Below are positions 10,114-19,479 of a DNA stretch of 64,000 bases, piece by piece. The stretch is from assembly GCF_035594125.1 (NCBI RefSeq), contig NC_087181.1:8427317-8491316 (forward strand), read 5' to 3'. The position numbers and the translations under genes are program-made. The notes under the pieces are model-generated. The model was given only the letters and a program-made list of their open reading frames with translations. It made no database searches and had not been told where the DNA came from. The DNA is from Scylla paramamosain (Eukaryota; Arthropoda; Malacostraca; Decapoda; Portunidae). Positions within the stretch are counted from its first letter, which is position 1; each line of letters begins with the position of its first letter.

Positions 10114-10989
10114 ATGTCTGATACTGAGGAAATTGGTGCTGTAGATGGCCTTAGGGAAGATGAAGATGAGCAAGTGGACAAGGGTCAAGCTTATAATGAA
10201 GTTAGTGTCGGGGAATGAGTGCTGACCGACAAAGGAAGGGAATATCAAGTCATTGTAACCAAAGGAAGAGCGGAGTCCTGTAAGCGTAAATGGAGCAGTA
10301 TTACCAGCAAAATTAGGAAAGGACTAAACATTTTAATTAGCCTCTTTGAATTAGAACCCATGTCAAATGAAGCAATAGAGGCATTTCATCAGTATTATGT
10401 GGAATACACAAAACTGGTGGAGCTAGAGCCAGAAAGGTCACAGGAGCTAAATGAAGAGCTGGAACACAACCAACAAGTTCACCGTGAAATATTGGAAAGT
10501 ATAGAATGTAAAAGAAAAGAGTTAAAGAGTGACAAAAGATCAATTTGTTCTAGCAAATGGTCTAGACATTCCAGAGTCTCATCTACTTCATCATGTTCAT
10601 CAGCACAAAGAAAGCAAGAAGCAAAGGTAGCCAGACTTAGAAAGAAAATGGAATATCATGATAGTTTAGCAGAGGCAGAAGTTATGTTAGCAAAGACAAA
10701 AGAAGAGGCAGAAGTTATGTTAGCTAAGACAAAAGCAGAGGCAGAAGTTATGTCAGTTATGACAAAAGAAGAGGCAGAAGTTATGTTAGCTAAGACAAAA
10801 GCAGAGGCAGAAGTTATGTTAGCTAGAGACCAGGCAATGTTCTCAAAGAAAAAGAGAGAGAGATTTAGCAGCTGCTAGTGCAGAACTTAGTGCTCTTAGC
10901 TTAGTTGAAGAAGTAAAAATGCTTCCAGATGATGATGAAAGTGTAGGGAAGCAAAGTTATCTTCAACAATACATAGAGTCACAAAATTA
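10114..10989 (+). pseudogene. BEL/Pao gag, N-terminal coiled-coil region
   Basis: Starts at ATG 10114 (MSDTEEIGAVDG), with an in-frame TGA at 10216-10218, 35 codons in, after which the same frame continues as VLTDKGREYQV. The segment SCKRKWSSITSKI and the acidic and basic helices are typical of Pao-type gag. A Ser-rich stretch (SRHSRVSSTSSCSS) is followed by a long charged helix holding five 11-residue repeats (10672-10836). After the AAAGAGAGAGAGA run at 10850-10862 the true frame shifts and continues as LAAASAELSALSLVEEVKML to a TAA at 10987-10989. The product would be a structural gag protein with no enzymatic role. Two breaks make it dead. Confidence 0.85.
10672..10836 (+). repeat. five 33-bp tandem repeats in gag (11-residue units)
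   Basis: Units of the form EAEVMLAKTKE or EAEVMLAKTKA. The third unit is changed to EAEVMSVMTKE and the fifth to EAEVMLARDQA. Alternate units are most similar, suggesting a 66-bp higher-order duplication. The 11-residue period is the hendecad spacing of long helices. Confidence 0.93.
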
Positions 10990-11810
10990 AATGAAAGCAC
11001 AAGCAATTGCAAATCAACAAAGTGACAATGCCATCCCTCACAAATATGTTACATTCCATGACCTACAGGAACCTACCTCCTGCAATAGAGATAATGAATT
11101 GATGACAAGTGAAGTAGATAGACAAATAGTTAGTGAACCTCAAGCAATGAATCTCAACCCTACAGCTCAAAGTTTAGTACCAAGTTCTTGTAGACACACT
11201 TGTAATGTCAACATGCCTAATAATGTGAGACAGAATCATCATGCTTCTTCCCATCCTGGGGGAAACTTTTGCAGTTAACATACCTGATCCCAAGTGGAGC
11301 CTCCCTCCAATAGAACCTAACATTTTTGGTGGAGAACCCATGGAGTTTCCAAGTTGGATGAAAACTTTGAAACTTATGTAGAATCTAGAACTTCTAGTAG
11401 TAGAGACAGACTTGCCTACTTAAACAAGTTTACAACTGGTGAGGCAAAGGATGCTATTAAAATGTTAATGTACTTTAACTCTGATGCTGAGCATCAGAAT
11501 TAAAGTACATCAGGATGGTGATGGGCAGGCAAAGAAAATTCTCAGGGAGAGATTTGGAAACAAAAGTATCATAGCTGATGCTTACACAAGAAAGTAAATG
11601 AATTGGCTACCAGTCTCTCAGCATAATGGTCCAGCATTAACAGCATTCTCAGATTTTTTGAAGTGCTGTCTAGCTGCAATGAAACACACTTCTCATTTGT
11701 CATTTCTGAATGACCCTAAGGAGCAGAGAAAGGTGCTAGCAAAACTCCCTGATCATCTTGTTCATGACTGGAGGAAGCAAGTAATGATATCTCGACACTA
11801 ACAGTAATAG
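10990..11810 (+). pseudogene. BEL/Pao gag, capsid-like region
   Basis: Translation in shifting frames gives a hydrophilic linker (10991-11278, MKAQAIANQQSD...), then LPPIEPNIFGGEPMEFPSW (about 11308-11360), the conserved start of the Pao gag core. RDRLAYLNKFTTGEAKDAI (about 11404-11460), ILRERFGNKSIIADAYTRK (about 11540-11595) and a further segment to about 11800 follow. The frame is broken several times, including by a 41-bp fold-back at 11469-11509. The motifs are recognisable from the BEL/Pao gag family; boundaries are approximate. Confidence 0.75.
11469..11509. repeat. 41-bp inverted repeat inside gag
   Basis: Two 20-bp arms starting TGTACTTTAACTCTGATGCT and reading back with one mismatch, around a single central G. 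It interrupts the gag frame. Confidence 0.93.
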
Positions 11811-11994
11811 CAGCACTCCTAGTAGTGATGAAGAGCACCACCCACCCTTTGAAATGTTATGTAAATTTATCCAGAAGGAAGCAAAAGGAGCAAGCAATCC
11901 CTTTGTTTCCTGGGATTCGGTAAATAGGGAAGTAAATGATTTGATCAAAACTTGAACAAAAGCAGCCAAATGGAAACCAAGGGAATCAAATACC

Positions 11995-12441
11995 ATGACA
12001 AAGAACAGAGGGAGTAGAACTTTCATGGCTAAATCAGTTGAGGAAAAACCAATGTGTTCATTCCAAACTAAAGTAAATGTACAAGCCAACAAACAGTATC
12101 CCAAGGAGCATGAAAGGAAAGGACAGTTCTGTCACTACTGTATAAAGGATCATGATTTAGATGATTGCACGGAATTTGCCAAACTTGACGGTAATACCAG
12201 GTACACATTTGCTAAAGAAAGATGGTTATGTACAGGGTGTTTAAAAATGGGTCACAAGGGAAAAGATTGTAGAAAAAGGAAAGTATATAAAGTATGTCAG
12301 AGATACCATCCCACAGCTCTTCACAATGACATGGCAAGAATTGAGAGCCAAAGGGTGCCAGAACAAACAACTCAGCTTAAAAGTGATAAACCCACAACAG
12401 TAGTAGCAAATAAAGTCAGTGACAGAATCAGTGACACATGA
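11995..12441 (+). pseudogene. BEL/Pao gag, zinc-knuckle (nucleocapsid) region
   Basis: An ORF of 148 residues with cysteine/histidine boxes: CHYCIKDHDLDDC (about residues 46-58), CTGCLKMGHKGKDC (about 79-92) and a third, degraded box ending VCQRYHPTALH. This pattern, with the last box being C..C..H-type before the protease, is typical of BEL/Pao gag and would bind the RNA genome. In the third box the first cysteine of the expected CxxC appears as Tyr (VYKVC). A stop at 12441 separates it from the protease frame that opens at 12419. Confidence 0.85.
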
Positions 12442-13057
12442 CATGCACACCATGATAGTTCCTGTATGGTTACATCATGTTAGTAATGAAGAGAATAAAG
12501 TTTTAGTGTATGCCCTGCTAGATGAGCAGTCTGATGCTTCATTCATCAAGGAAAGCACTTTAAATAAATTGGGAGTTAGTGGGCCATCAGTGTCACTTAA
12601 TATTCACACAATAAGTGGAAAACAAATCAATGATTCTACCAAAATTCATGGACTTAAAGTGAGAAGTTATAATGAAGAAGTGGAAATACTAATCCCTTCA
12701 GCCTATTCAACAGAAAACATTTCAGCTGGATGGAGTCAGATACCAAGGCCCGAGACTGCTTGTAACTGGCCCCACTTAAAGGCAATCTCCGACAAACTAA
12801 TGAAATATGACCCAAATGATGACATAGGACTCCTCATTGGTCTTGATTGCGTAGAATCCATTATGGCAGAAGAGCAAATAGCAGGTGATATTAAGAAGCA
12901 TCCCTATGCACGAAGGACAGAGCTAGGTTGGGGGATCATTGGTAGAATCTCTCCTCATATAAGTCTAGTGGAGGATACAGTGGTAGTCTACAGAACAGTG
13001 ACACAAGAAGTAGAAATCAATGAAGAAAAGAGGGTTAATTTCTTAGTAGTTCCTTGA
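12419..13057 (+). pseudogene. BEL/Pao aspartic protease, truncated pol start
   Basis: An ORF of 212 residues. The protease active-site segment is VYALLDEQSDASFI (about residues 30-43) with the catalytic Asp in LLDEQSD. This is the BEL/Pao variant of the retroviral DTG/DSG box. GLLIGLDCVESIM lies farther on and RRTELGWGIIGRI near the end, both conserved in this family. The frame ends with NFLVVP and a TGA exactly where about 190 residues of RT fingers would normally intervene before the next conserved block (PEHRDKLRFLWW), which is read from 13057 in the next frame. I infer a large internal deletion at about 13040-13060. Confidence 0.85.
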
Positions 13058-13830
13058 ACCCAGAACATAGAGACAAGTTAAGATTTCTTTGGTGGAAAAA
13101 TGGTGACCCTAATGATGAGATAGCTGAATACAGGATGACAATCCACCTGTTTGGGGCTACATCGTCTCTAAGTGTAGCTAACTTTGCACTTACAAAAGCT
13201 ACAGATGAATATGGGTGTGGATCTGATGCAGCCAAGTTTGTAAGAAATAACTTTTATGTTGATGGTGGTTTGAGGTCAGCAGCTACAATAGATGAAGCTG
13301 TCACTCTTATTCAGTAGAGCAAAGAATTATGTTACAAGGGAGATTTTAACCTTCATAAGTTCTTGTCAAACAACAAAGATGTATCAGATGCAACTTCTCC
13401 TCACGAGAGAGCAAATGGAGTTAAAAGTTTTGATTTTAGTATAAATGAAGACACACTGCCCATAGAAAGAACTTTGGGAGTTGAGTGGTGCATACAATCT
13501 GACACATTTTAATTTAGAATAAAGTTGAAAGACAAGCCACTCACCAGGAGAGGCATTCTGTCAACAGTGAGCTCTATATATGATCCATTAGGTCTAGTGT
13601 CACCTCTCATACTGACTGGAAAGTAAACTTTACAAGAATTGTGTAAGAATGCAGTTGAATGGGATGATGAGGTGCCAGATTATGTCAAACCTAAATGGAT
13701 AAAATAGAAAGGTGAGCTGCACAAACTATACCAGTTAAAGGTGCCTAGATGTTACAAACCTGATAACTTTGGGGAAGTAGAAGAGGTTGAACTTTTCAGA
13801 TGCCTGCCAAGAGGGATATGACCACTGATC
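13058..13830 (+). pseudogene. BEL/Pao reverse transcriptase, palm C-terminal part only
   Basis: Begins at the HRDKLRFLWWKNGDPNDE block, then MTIHLFGATSSLSVANFAL, then the active-site segment KFVRNNFYVDGGLRSA. The family's usual box is YVDD, so the second catalytic Asp is Gly here. The RT motif A with the first catalytic Asp is absent because of the upstream deletion. After a stop at 13315-13317 the frame continues with GVEWCIQSDTF, a stop, [31 protein letters not shown] and further stops, ending near 13830 at the RNase H junction (SDACQEGYG). Clearly non-functional. Family identity is strong from consecutive conserved blocks. Confidence 0.85.
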
Positions 13831-14225
13831 ATATATTTGATTAATTAGCAAGCCTGGCTGAATTCGTTGTGCATTAGTAATGGCAAAGTCACGTGTCACA
13901 CCTCTGAAAACCATGACAATTCCCAGACTATAACTAGCAGCAGCAGTGGTGTCAGTTAGAATCCATAAACTCCTAAAGGGAGAACTTGAGTATAATAATG
14001 TGGAAGAAGTACTCCTTGGTTACATTGCAAATGAAGCAAAGAGACACCATGTATATGTTGCTAATAGAGTAGAAACAATTAGAGATCACACCACCAGATC
14101 AGTGGAAATTTGTAGAGACACAGTATAACCCAGCGGATCATGCATCTAGAGGCATGACAACAGATTAATTGTGTAATAGCAAGATCTGGTGGAATGGTGC
14201 AGAATTCCTTTGGTGACATAGTGAA
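13831..14225 (+). pseudogene. BEL/Pao RNase H and connection region
   Basis: Pieces in several frames: VMAKSRVTPLKTMTIPRL (about 13880-13930), LAAAVVSVRIHKLLKGELEY (about 13937-14000), then IANEAKRHHVYVANRVETIR (about 14020-14080) and QYNPADHASRGM (about 14125-14155). These follow the order in BEL/Pao pol between RT and integrase, where the NPAD-ASRG block marks the end of RNase H. Stops at the LAAAV junction and after 14128 break it. Confidence 0.75.
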
Positions 14226-15487
14226 ATGGATAGCCATCCCCAGTACAAGATCATAAATGAAAATGATCCTGAAGTGAAGAAAGTTGTATACTATGCTGTA
14301 GGTACACAACAGCCCACAGATATACTAGAAAGACTTGAGTATTTTTCTGATTGGTTCAAGGCAAAGAGAGCAGTTGCTGTATGCCTCAAGCTTCTGAACA
14401 GTTTCAAAGGAAAAGGTGATGGCAGTATTAAATGTATATGTAGCAGAAGTGTCAGAAGCTGAAAATGAAATTATAAAACAACTGCAAGCAAAGGCATTCC
14501 AAAAGGAGATAAATGTACTGAAATCAGCTGCTAACCATAATTCTTTAATTACAGGGGACAATGGCAAAGGAGCAAAAGTGATCGACAAGACCAGTTCCCT
14601 CTATAAGTTAGATCCCTTTATTGATAAAAATGGTATCATGAGGGTAGGAGGAAGATTAAAGCTTTCTAACCTGACAGATGAATCCAAACATCCAGTCATC
14701 CTTTCCAAAACATCACACATAACCCAGCTGATAATATGCCACCACCACAAAAGAACAAATCATCAAGGCAGGGGCATAACTTTAAATCAGGTCATGTGGA
14801 TACTGGATAGTAGGAGGATCATTGCAAGTGTCAAGGCATATTTCAAAGTGCATTATTTGTCATAAAGCTAGAAGTACAAGACAGGGACAGAAGATGGCAG
14901 ACCTGCCTATCGACAGACTAGAACAATCATCTCCATTTACATACTCAGAAGTAGATTCCTTTGGCCCTTTCTATGTCAAAGAGGGGCATAAAGAGCTTAA
15001 AAGATAAGGAGTGCTCTTTACTTGCATGGCATGTAGAGCCTTGCACATAGAGACAGCCAACAGCATGGATACAAGCTCCTTCTTAAGTGCATATTGTTGC
15101 TTTGTAGGATGAGGAGGGCCTGTAAGACAGTTGAGATATGACCAAGGAACTAACTTTGTAAGAGCCAAATCAGAGTATGAGAAATGCTTGAAAGAATTAA
15201 ATAACGATAAAGTCAGACAAGAACTTATGAAAGACCAGTGTGACTGGATTGTATTTAACATGAATGGCACCCAATGCCAATCATATGGGAGGTGTTTGGG
15301 AGAGGCAGATACGCACAGTGAGAAATGTGCTCTCTGTGTTACTTCATCAGCATAGTACCCAGTTAGATGACCAAGATCTGAGAACCTTCTTAATAGAAGC
15401 TGAAAATATAGTTAATGATCATCCTTTGACTCTGGACCATCTTAACTCCCCAGATAGTCCTACACCACTGACACCTGTAATTTGTTA
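14226..15487 (+). pseudogene. BEL/Pao integrase
   Basis: Zinc-binding N-terminal part at about 14640-14860, with IMRVGGRLKLSNLTDESKHPVIL, HITQLIICHHH and KCIICHKA (HHCC type). The catalytic core follows: first Asp in YSEVDSFGPFYV (about 14945-14980), second in RYDQGTNFVRA (about 15130-15163), and Glu in HMGGVWERQIRTVRN (about 15270-15325). All three acidic residues of the DDE triad are still present, although at least four frameshifts or stops separate them, including a stop after KELKR at 15005-15007. LIEAENIVNDHPLT and the DSPTPLTP block end the core, and a stop comes at 15486. Function would be insertion of element cDNA. This copy cannot make the protein. Confidence 0.85.
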
Positions 15488-16064
15488 ACTATGAAAACAA
15501 AGGTAGCACTGCCTCCTCCAAGCATTTTTTATTAAGAAAGACCTGTATTGCATAAAGAGATGGTGCAGAGCACAATATCTAGCCAACTAGCTCTGGTCAA
15601 GGTGGAAAAAGGATTACAATACCTAGCCAACTAGTCCTGGTCAAGGTGGAAAAAGGATTATGTGCAGTTTCTACAGCTTAGAAATAAGTGGACAACACCA
15701 AAGAGGAACCACAGTGCAGATGACATGGTTATCATCAAGGATCAGAATGTAGCAAGGAACCAGTGGAATCTGGGAAGAATAACAGAAGCTTCTCCTGATC
15801 ATGATGGCCTAGTAAGAAAGGTTAAGGTCCTGGTGCCCGACTGTAATCTTGACAACCAGAGAAGATGCATAAAGGCTAACAGGACCATCATAGAGAGGCC
15901 AATACATAGTCTAATATTGGTGTTAGAAGGTGATGCATAATAATAGACCGGAGCATCCCCGCCAAGGAGCCAGTGTAACAAAACATATTATGTACTAATA
16001 ATAGTTTTTAAGGTACATATTAATGTTAATTTAAGGTAAATTGTCACACAATTTAGGGGAGCCA
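15488..16064 (+). other. BEL/Pao pol C-terminus, 3' leader and purine tract
   Basis: After the integrase core, a 44-bp tandem duplication (15572-15615 and 15616-15659) breaks the frame. The pol C-terminal basic region continues at about 15662-15940 (KWTTPKRNHSADDMVIIKDQ...NQWNLGRITEASP), ending near a TAA at 15938-15940. A purine-rich stretch TTTAGGGGAG at 16052-16061 precedes the 3' LTR and is the likely polypurine tract. Confidence 0.65.
15572..15659. repeat. 44-bp tandem duplication in pol
   Basis: Two adjacent 44-bp units starting ACAATATCTAGCC and ACAATACCTAGCC, differing at a few positions. Confidence 0.93.
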
Positions 16065-16594
16065 TGTTACTGTACGTAAAGCACGTGTACCTCATGTCAT
16101 TATTCCTCGGTAATCATAGTGAAATGTTCAATAGTTTGCTATTTGCATGAGGACGTGTAATATGTGCAAGTATCAGTACTCAGTGCTATATGAAGCACCA
16201 AAGCCGATGCTCACTTGTTAGTAGAGTGTGGTTAACCTCCTGGTCGCCTGCAGTTGTCACTTGCAGCCAAGTCGCTCCCAGACAAAGATGGGCAGGAAGG
16301 TGACTGAGGTAAATACTTTAATTTTGTAGTAAAAACTGATTGTCATAGTGCCAAGTTGATTGCATGTATTGTTACTGAATACTGTAATATGTTGAAAGTG
16401 TTTAATATCAGTGTATAATATTATTTTATAAGAAATTGAGACCAAGAACTTGTTTGCAGTTCTTATGGTCATGCCTACCTCAACAATAAATGTCAGAGAG
16501 AGAGAACTGCCTTTCCTTGACCCTATGATGATGGGTGTGCTCAGTAATAAAAAAATCACCTGAGAGCTAATGAAGACCTGCCAGTGCAGCTACA
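16065..16594 (+). repeat. BEL/Pao 3' LTR
   Basis: Begins TGTTACTGTACG and ends CAGCTACA. Partner of 9230-9758, followed by the right target duplication GTCAC (16595-16599). Confidence 0.93.
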
Positions 16595-16599
16595 GTCAC

Positions 16600-18773
16600 C
16601 CTATCTTATCTATTGGGTTCATCTGATCATAATCTCATATCTGTATCTTGTTCTATCGCTCTAATCCCTCCTCAAGATCCCCCAAAGTGGAGGTGCCTCT
16701 AGCATTTTGCCTCTACTATAGTGGAACCAAACTAACTTGGTACTCAGGGTGTTGGCTGTTCTGATGCAATACATGATAGAGAGATGACCCACAAAGGGTT
16801 TTTGAGTTTTTCATAATCTGAATCTCATGCTCTTTATATTTCTGCCCAGAATTATGCCAAGTCTGTTCTCCAACTAGCCAAAACTCCTTCATTAATAGAA
16901 AGTGTCAAAATCTTACAAAATCTAACTCCCTTTGTGATTTCTGGAACCTAGCCAAAAACATCTCCAATAACTTTGCTTCTTCATCTTTCCCATTACCATC
17001 TCATGCATCTCCAAAGCTGAACTCTCTGCCCAAACTTTTGCTAAAAACTCCACCTTGCATGATTCAGGGCTCATTCCTCCCTCTCTGCCATCCTCCGACT
17101 ACTTCATGCTCCCCATTAAGATACTTTGCAATGATGTTTTCCATGCCTTCATTGGCCTTAACCGTCAGAGGGGTTATGGACCTGATGGGGTCCATCCTAT
17201 TGTTCTCTGAAACTCCTCTGTGTTTGCACCTTGCCTAGTCAAACTCTTCCAACTTTGTCTATCAACATCTATCTTTCCTTCTTGCTGGAAGTTTGCCTGC
17301 ATTCAGCCTGTTCCTAAAAAGGGTGACAGCTCTAATCCCTCAAACTACCATCCTATCACTTTAATTTCCTGCCTCTCAAAAGTTTTTGAATCTTTTCTCA
17401 ACAGGAAGATTCTTAAACGTATATTGCTTCACAATCTTCTCTCTTATTGCCAGTATGGGTTCTGTCAAGGCTACTCTACTGGTGATCTTTTGGTTTTCCT
17501 TACTGAGTCTTTGTCATCCTCTTTTAGAAATTTTGGTGAACCTTTCACTGTTGCCTTTGACACATCAAAAGCTTTTGATAGTTTGGCACAAACCTTTGAT
17601 TTCCAAACTACCCTCCTATGGGTTCTATCCTCTCTGTAACTTCATCTCAAGTTTCCTCTCTGATCATTCTATTGCTGCTATGGTAGATGGTCACTGTTTT
17701 TCTATATCTATTAACAGTGGTGTTCCTCAGGGTTCTGTCCTGTTACCCATTCTCTTCCTGTTATTCACCAATGATCTAAACCAAATTTTGTGTCCTATCC
17801 TCTCGTACACTGATGATACCACTTTTTCACGTCTTTTCATATACATCAACCCTTCAGGAGGTAAACAGCTCACACAGGGAAGCCACAGAATGCCTGACTT
17901 CTAATCTCTTTAAAATTTCTGATTGGGGCAGAGCAAACTTAGTAATGTTCAGTGCCTCAAAAACTCAATTCCTCCATCTATCAACTCGACACAACCTTCC
18001 AGATAACTATCCCCTTGCAACACTAAACAACCTCAATCTATTCTTTACTTGTAATCTAAACTGGAAACTTCACATCTCATCTCTTGCTAAAACTACTTCT
18101 CTGAAGTTGGGTATTTTGAGTAGTTTCCACCAGTTTTTCTCACCTTCAAAGCTGCTAACTTTGTACAGGGGCCTTACCTGTTTATGTATGGAGTACGAGT
18201 ATGTCAAAAGCTTTTTTGTCTTATTAACTCCTCTCCTCTAACCAACTGTTTTCAGCCACTTTCTCATCACAGCAATACTGCATTTCTTGCTATTTTCTAT
18301 TGCTATTTTCACACTAACTGCCCTTCTGATCTTGCTAACTGCATGCCTTCCCGCTTCCCGCAGTTTTCAGCCTTTTTCTCATCACTGCAATATTGCATCT
18401 CTTGCTATCTTCTATTGCTATTTTCACACTAACTGCTCTTCTGATCTTGCTAGCTGCATGCCTCCCCTCCTATAGCTTCACTGCACAAGACTTTCTCTCA
18501 TCACTATTCTGTCCATCTCTCTCAAATGCAAGAGCTAGTATCTCAATCATTCATCCCTTTCTCTGGTAAACTCTGATACTCCCTGCCTGCTTCTGTATTT
18601 CCTCCTTCCTATAACTTGAATTCTTTCAAGAGGGAGGTCTCAAAATATGTATCCACTATTATTTGATTCTTCTATTTGGAATGCTCTACAGAAACTGGCA
18701 TTAAGTAGGCTTTTTTTTACAATTTTTTTTTGTTGCCCCTGGCCAGTGGCTTTCTTGCATAAAAAAAAAAAAG
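16600..18773 (+). pseudogene. LINE-A copy 3, 3' half
   Basis: Continuation of the copy begun at 8271. It starts at the endonuclease C-terminal block (GSSDHNLIS near 16620-16650), then the linker and RT: NYHPITLISCLSKVFESFL (about 17343-17400), CQYGFCQGYSTGDLLVFL (about 17450-17510), the motif A region with AFDTSKAFDS (about 17555), SGVPQGSVLLPILF (about 17715) and the active-site box as YTDDTTF (about 17804, family consensus YADD). Frameshifts follow 17639, 17904 and 18241. A 115-bp tandem duplication occupies 18249-18478. The 3'UTR ends with TTGCCCCTGGCCAGTGGC and an A tail at about 18762-18773. Confidence 0.88.
18249..18478 (+). repeat. 115-bp tandem duplication in LINE-A copy 3
   Basis: Units 18249-18363 and 18364-18478 both start TTTTCAGCC and both encode the FYRYFH...DLANCMP region of the ORF. 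They have diverged at several positions, so the duplication is not very recent. Confidence 0.88.
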
Positions 18774-19479
18774 AGACTTCTTTCTCTGGTAATTGTGAAC
18801 TAGATTGGTCACATTTTCAAGATATAACCAAATTCAAATTCTGATTCCCCTTCATCCTCTTTTGATTTAGACTGACATCGAAGATTCCCTTGTAGATAAC
18901 TTGCTGGAGGTAGAGGTGAATGGTATAGTGTGTGTACTAGTTCAGTGGTTCTCAAACTTTGGGTCAGGACCCAGTGTTGGATTGTGAGATAAATTTTGAT
19001 GGGTTGCAAGGGCACAGTAAAGGCTTATGCTCTCAGAGTATTTTACTTATCTAATTGAAATTGTAAATATCATTCTCACACTGCCAGCTGGCTGTCTCAC
19101 CCTCACCTGTGATGCCATTCATGTGTTTTTCATGTAGATGTGTTTTTCTGCCACTGCTTACATTAACCTAACCTGTGTGTCTTTTGGACAAACTAACATT
19201 AATCAGTGTCTTTTCTTGTGGGGTGTGGGCTCAAATGTCATTAGATTATTATTTTTTAATTGGTGATCATTTCTTTAGATTCCAGTCAGAAATTAGTTAC
19301 TTAATTTCCATTCACTCAGTCCTCCCTCCCCCTGGACCCCACATAGTGATGGCTCTGATAGGAACAACTCCCTTTATCAAACATGTGTATTGGAAGGATG
19401 GGTGGTGGGCCTGTATTTTTGGGTGAGGCTGGGTCCATCACTTGAAAAGATAGTCAGTTATTATGTTCTAACCTAATTG
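18774..19479. other. intergenic stretch with a hAT-like terminus
   Basis: No coding sequence recognised. The segment starting at 18943 (CAGTGGTTCTCAAACTTTGG) looks like the 5' terminal inverted repeat of hAT transposons and is followed by TTTGATGGGTTGC at about 18995. I could not find a clean matching 3' end or an 8-bp duplication of TACTAGTT, so only the 5' end is proposed. Confidence 0.45.

Larger units (their letters stand above)
9230..16594 (+). mobile_element. BEL/Pao LTR retrotransposon, complete but degenerate
   Basis: A 7,365-bp element with two LTRs of about 530 bp that begin TGTTACTGTA and end CAGCTACA, flanked by a 5-bp duplication. Internal order is gag (coiled coil, capsid-like region, zinc knuckles), aspartic protease, reverse transcriptase, RNase H, integrase; no env is seen. 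This order, the protease signature ALLDEQSD, the RT signature FYVD, and the zinc knuckles followed by CxxC...H are characteristic of BEL/Pao. By eye the LTRs differ at roughly 45 of 530 positions (about 9 percent), so the insertion is not recent. Frameshifts, stops, an internal deletion between protease and RT and a changed catalytic site make it non-autonomous. Confidence 0.93.

Noticed and set aside
18943..19440. Complete hAT element starting CAGTGGTTCTCAAAC
   Set aside because: Only the 5' end looks right; no matching 3' end or 8-bp duplication found, so the full element is not claimed.
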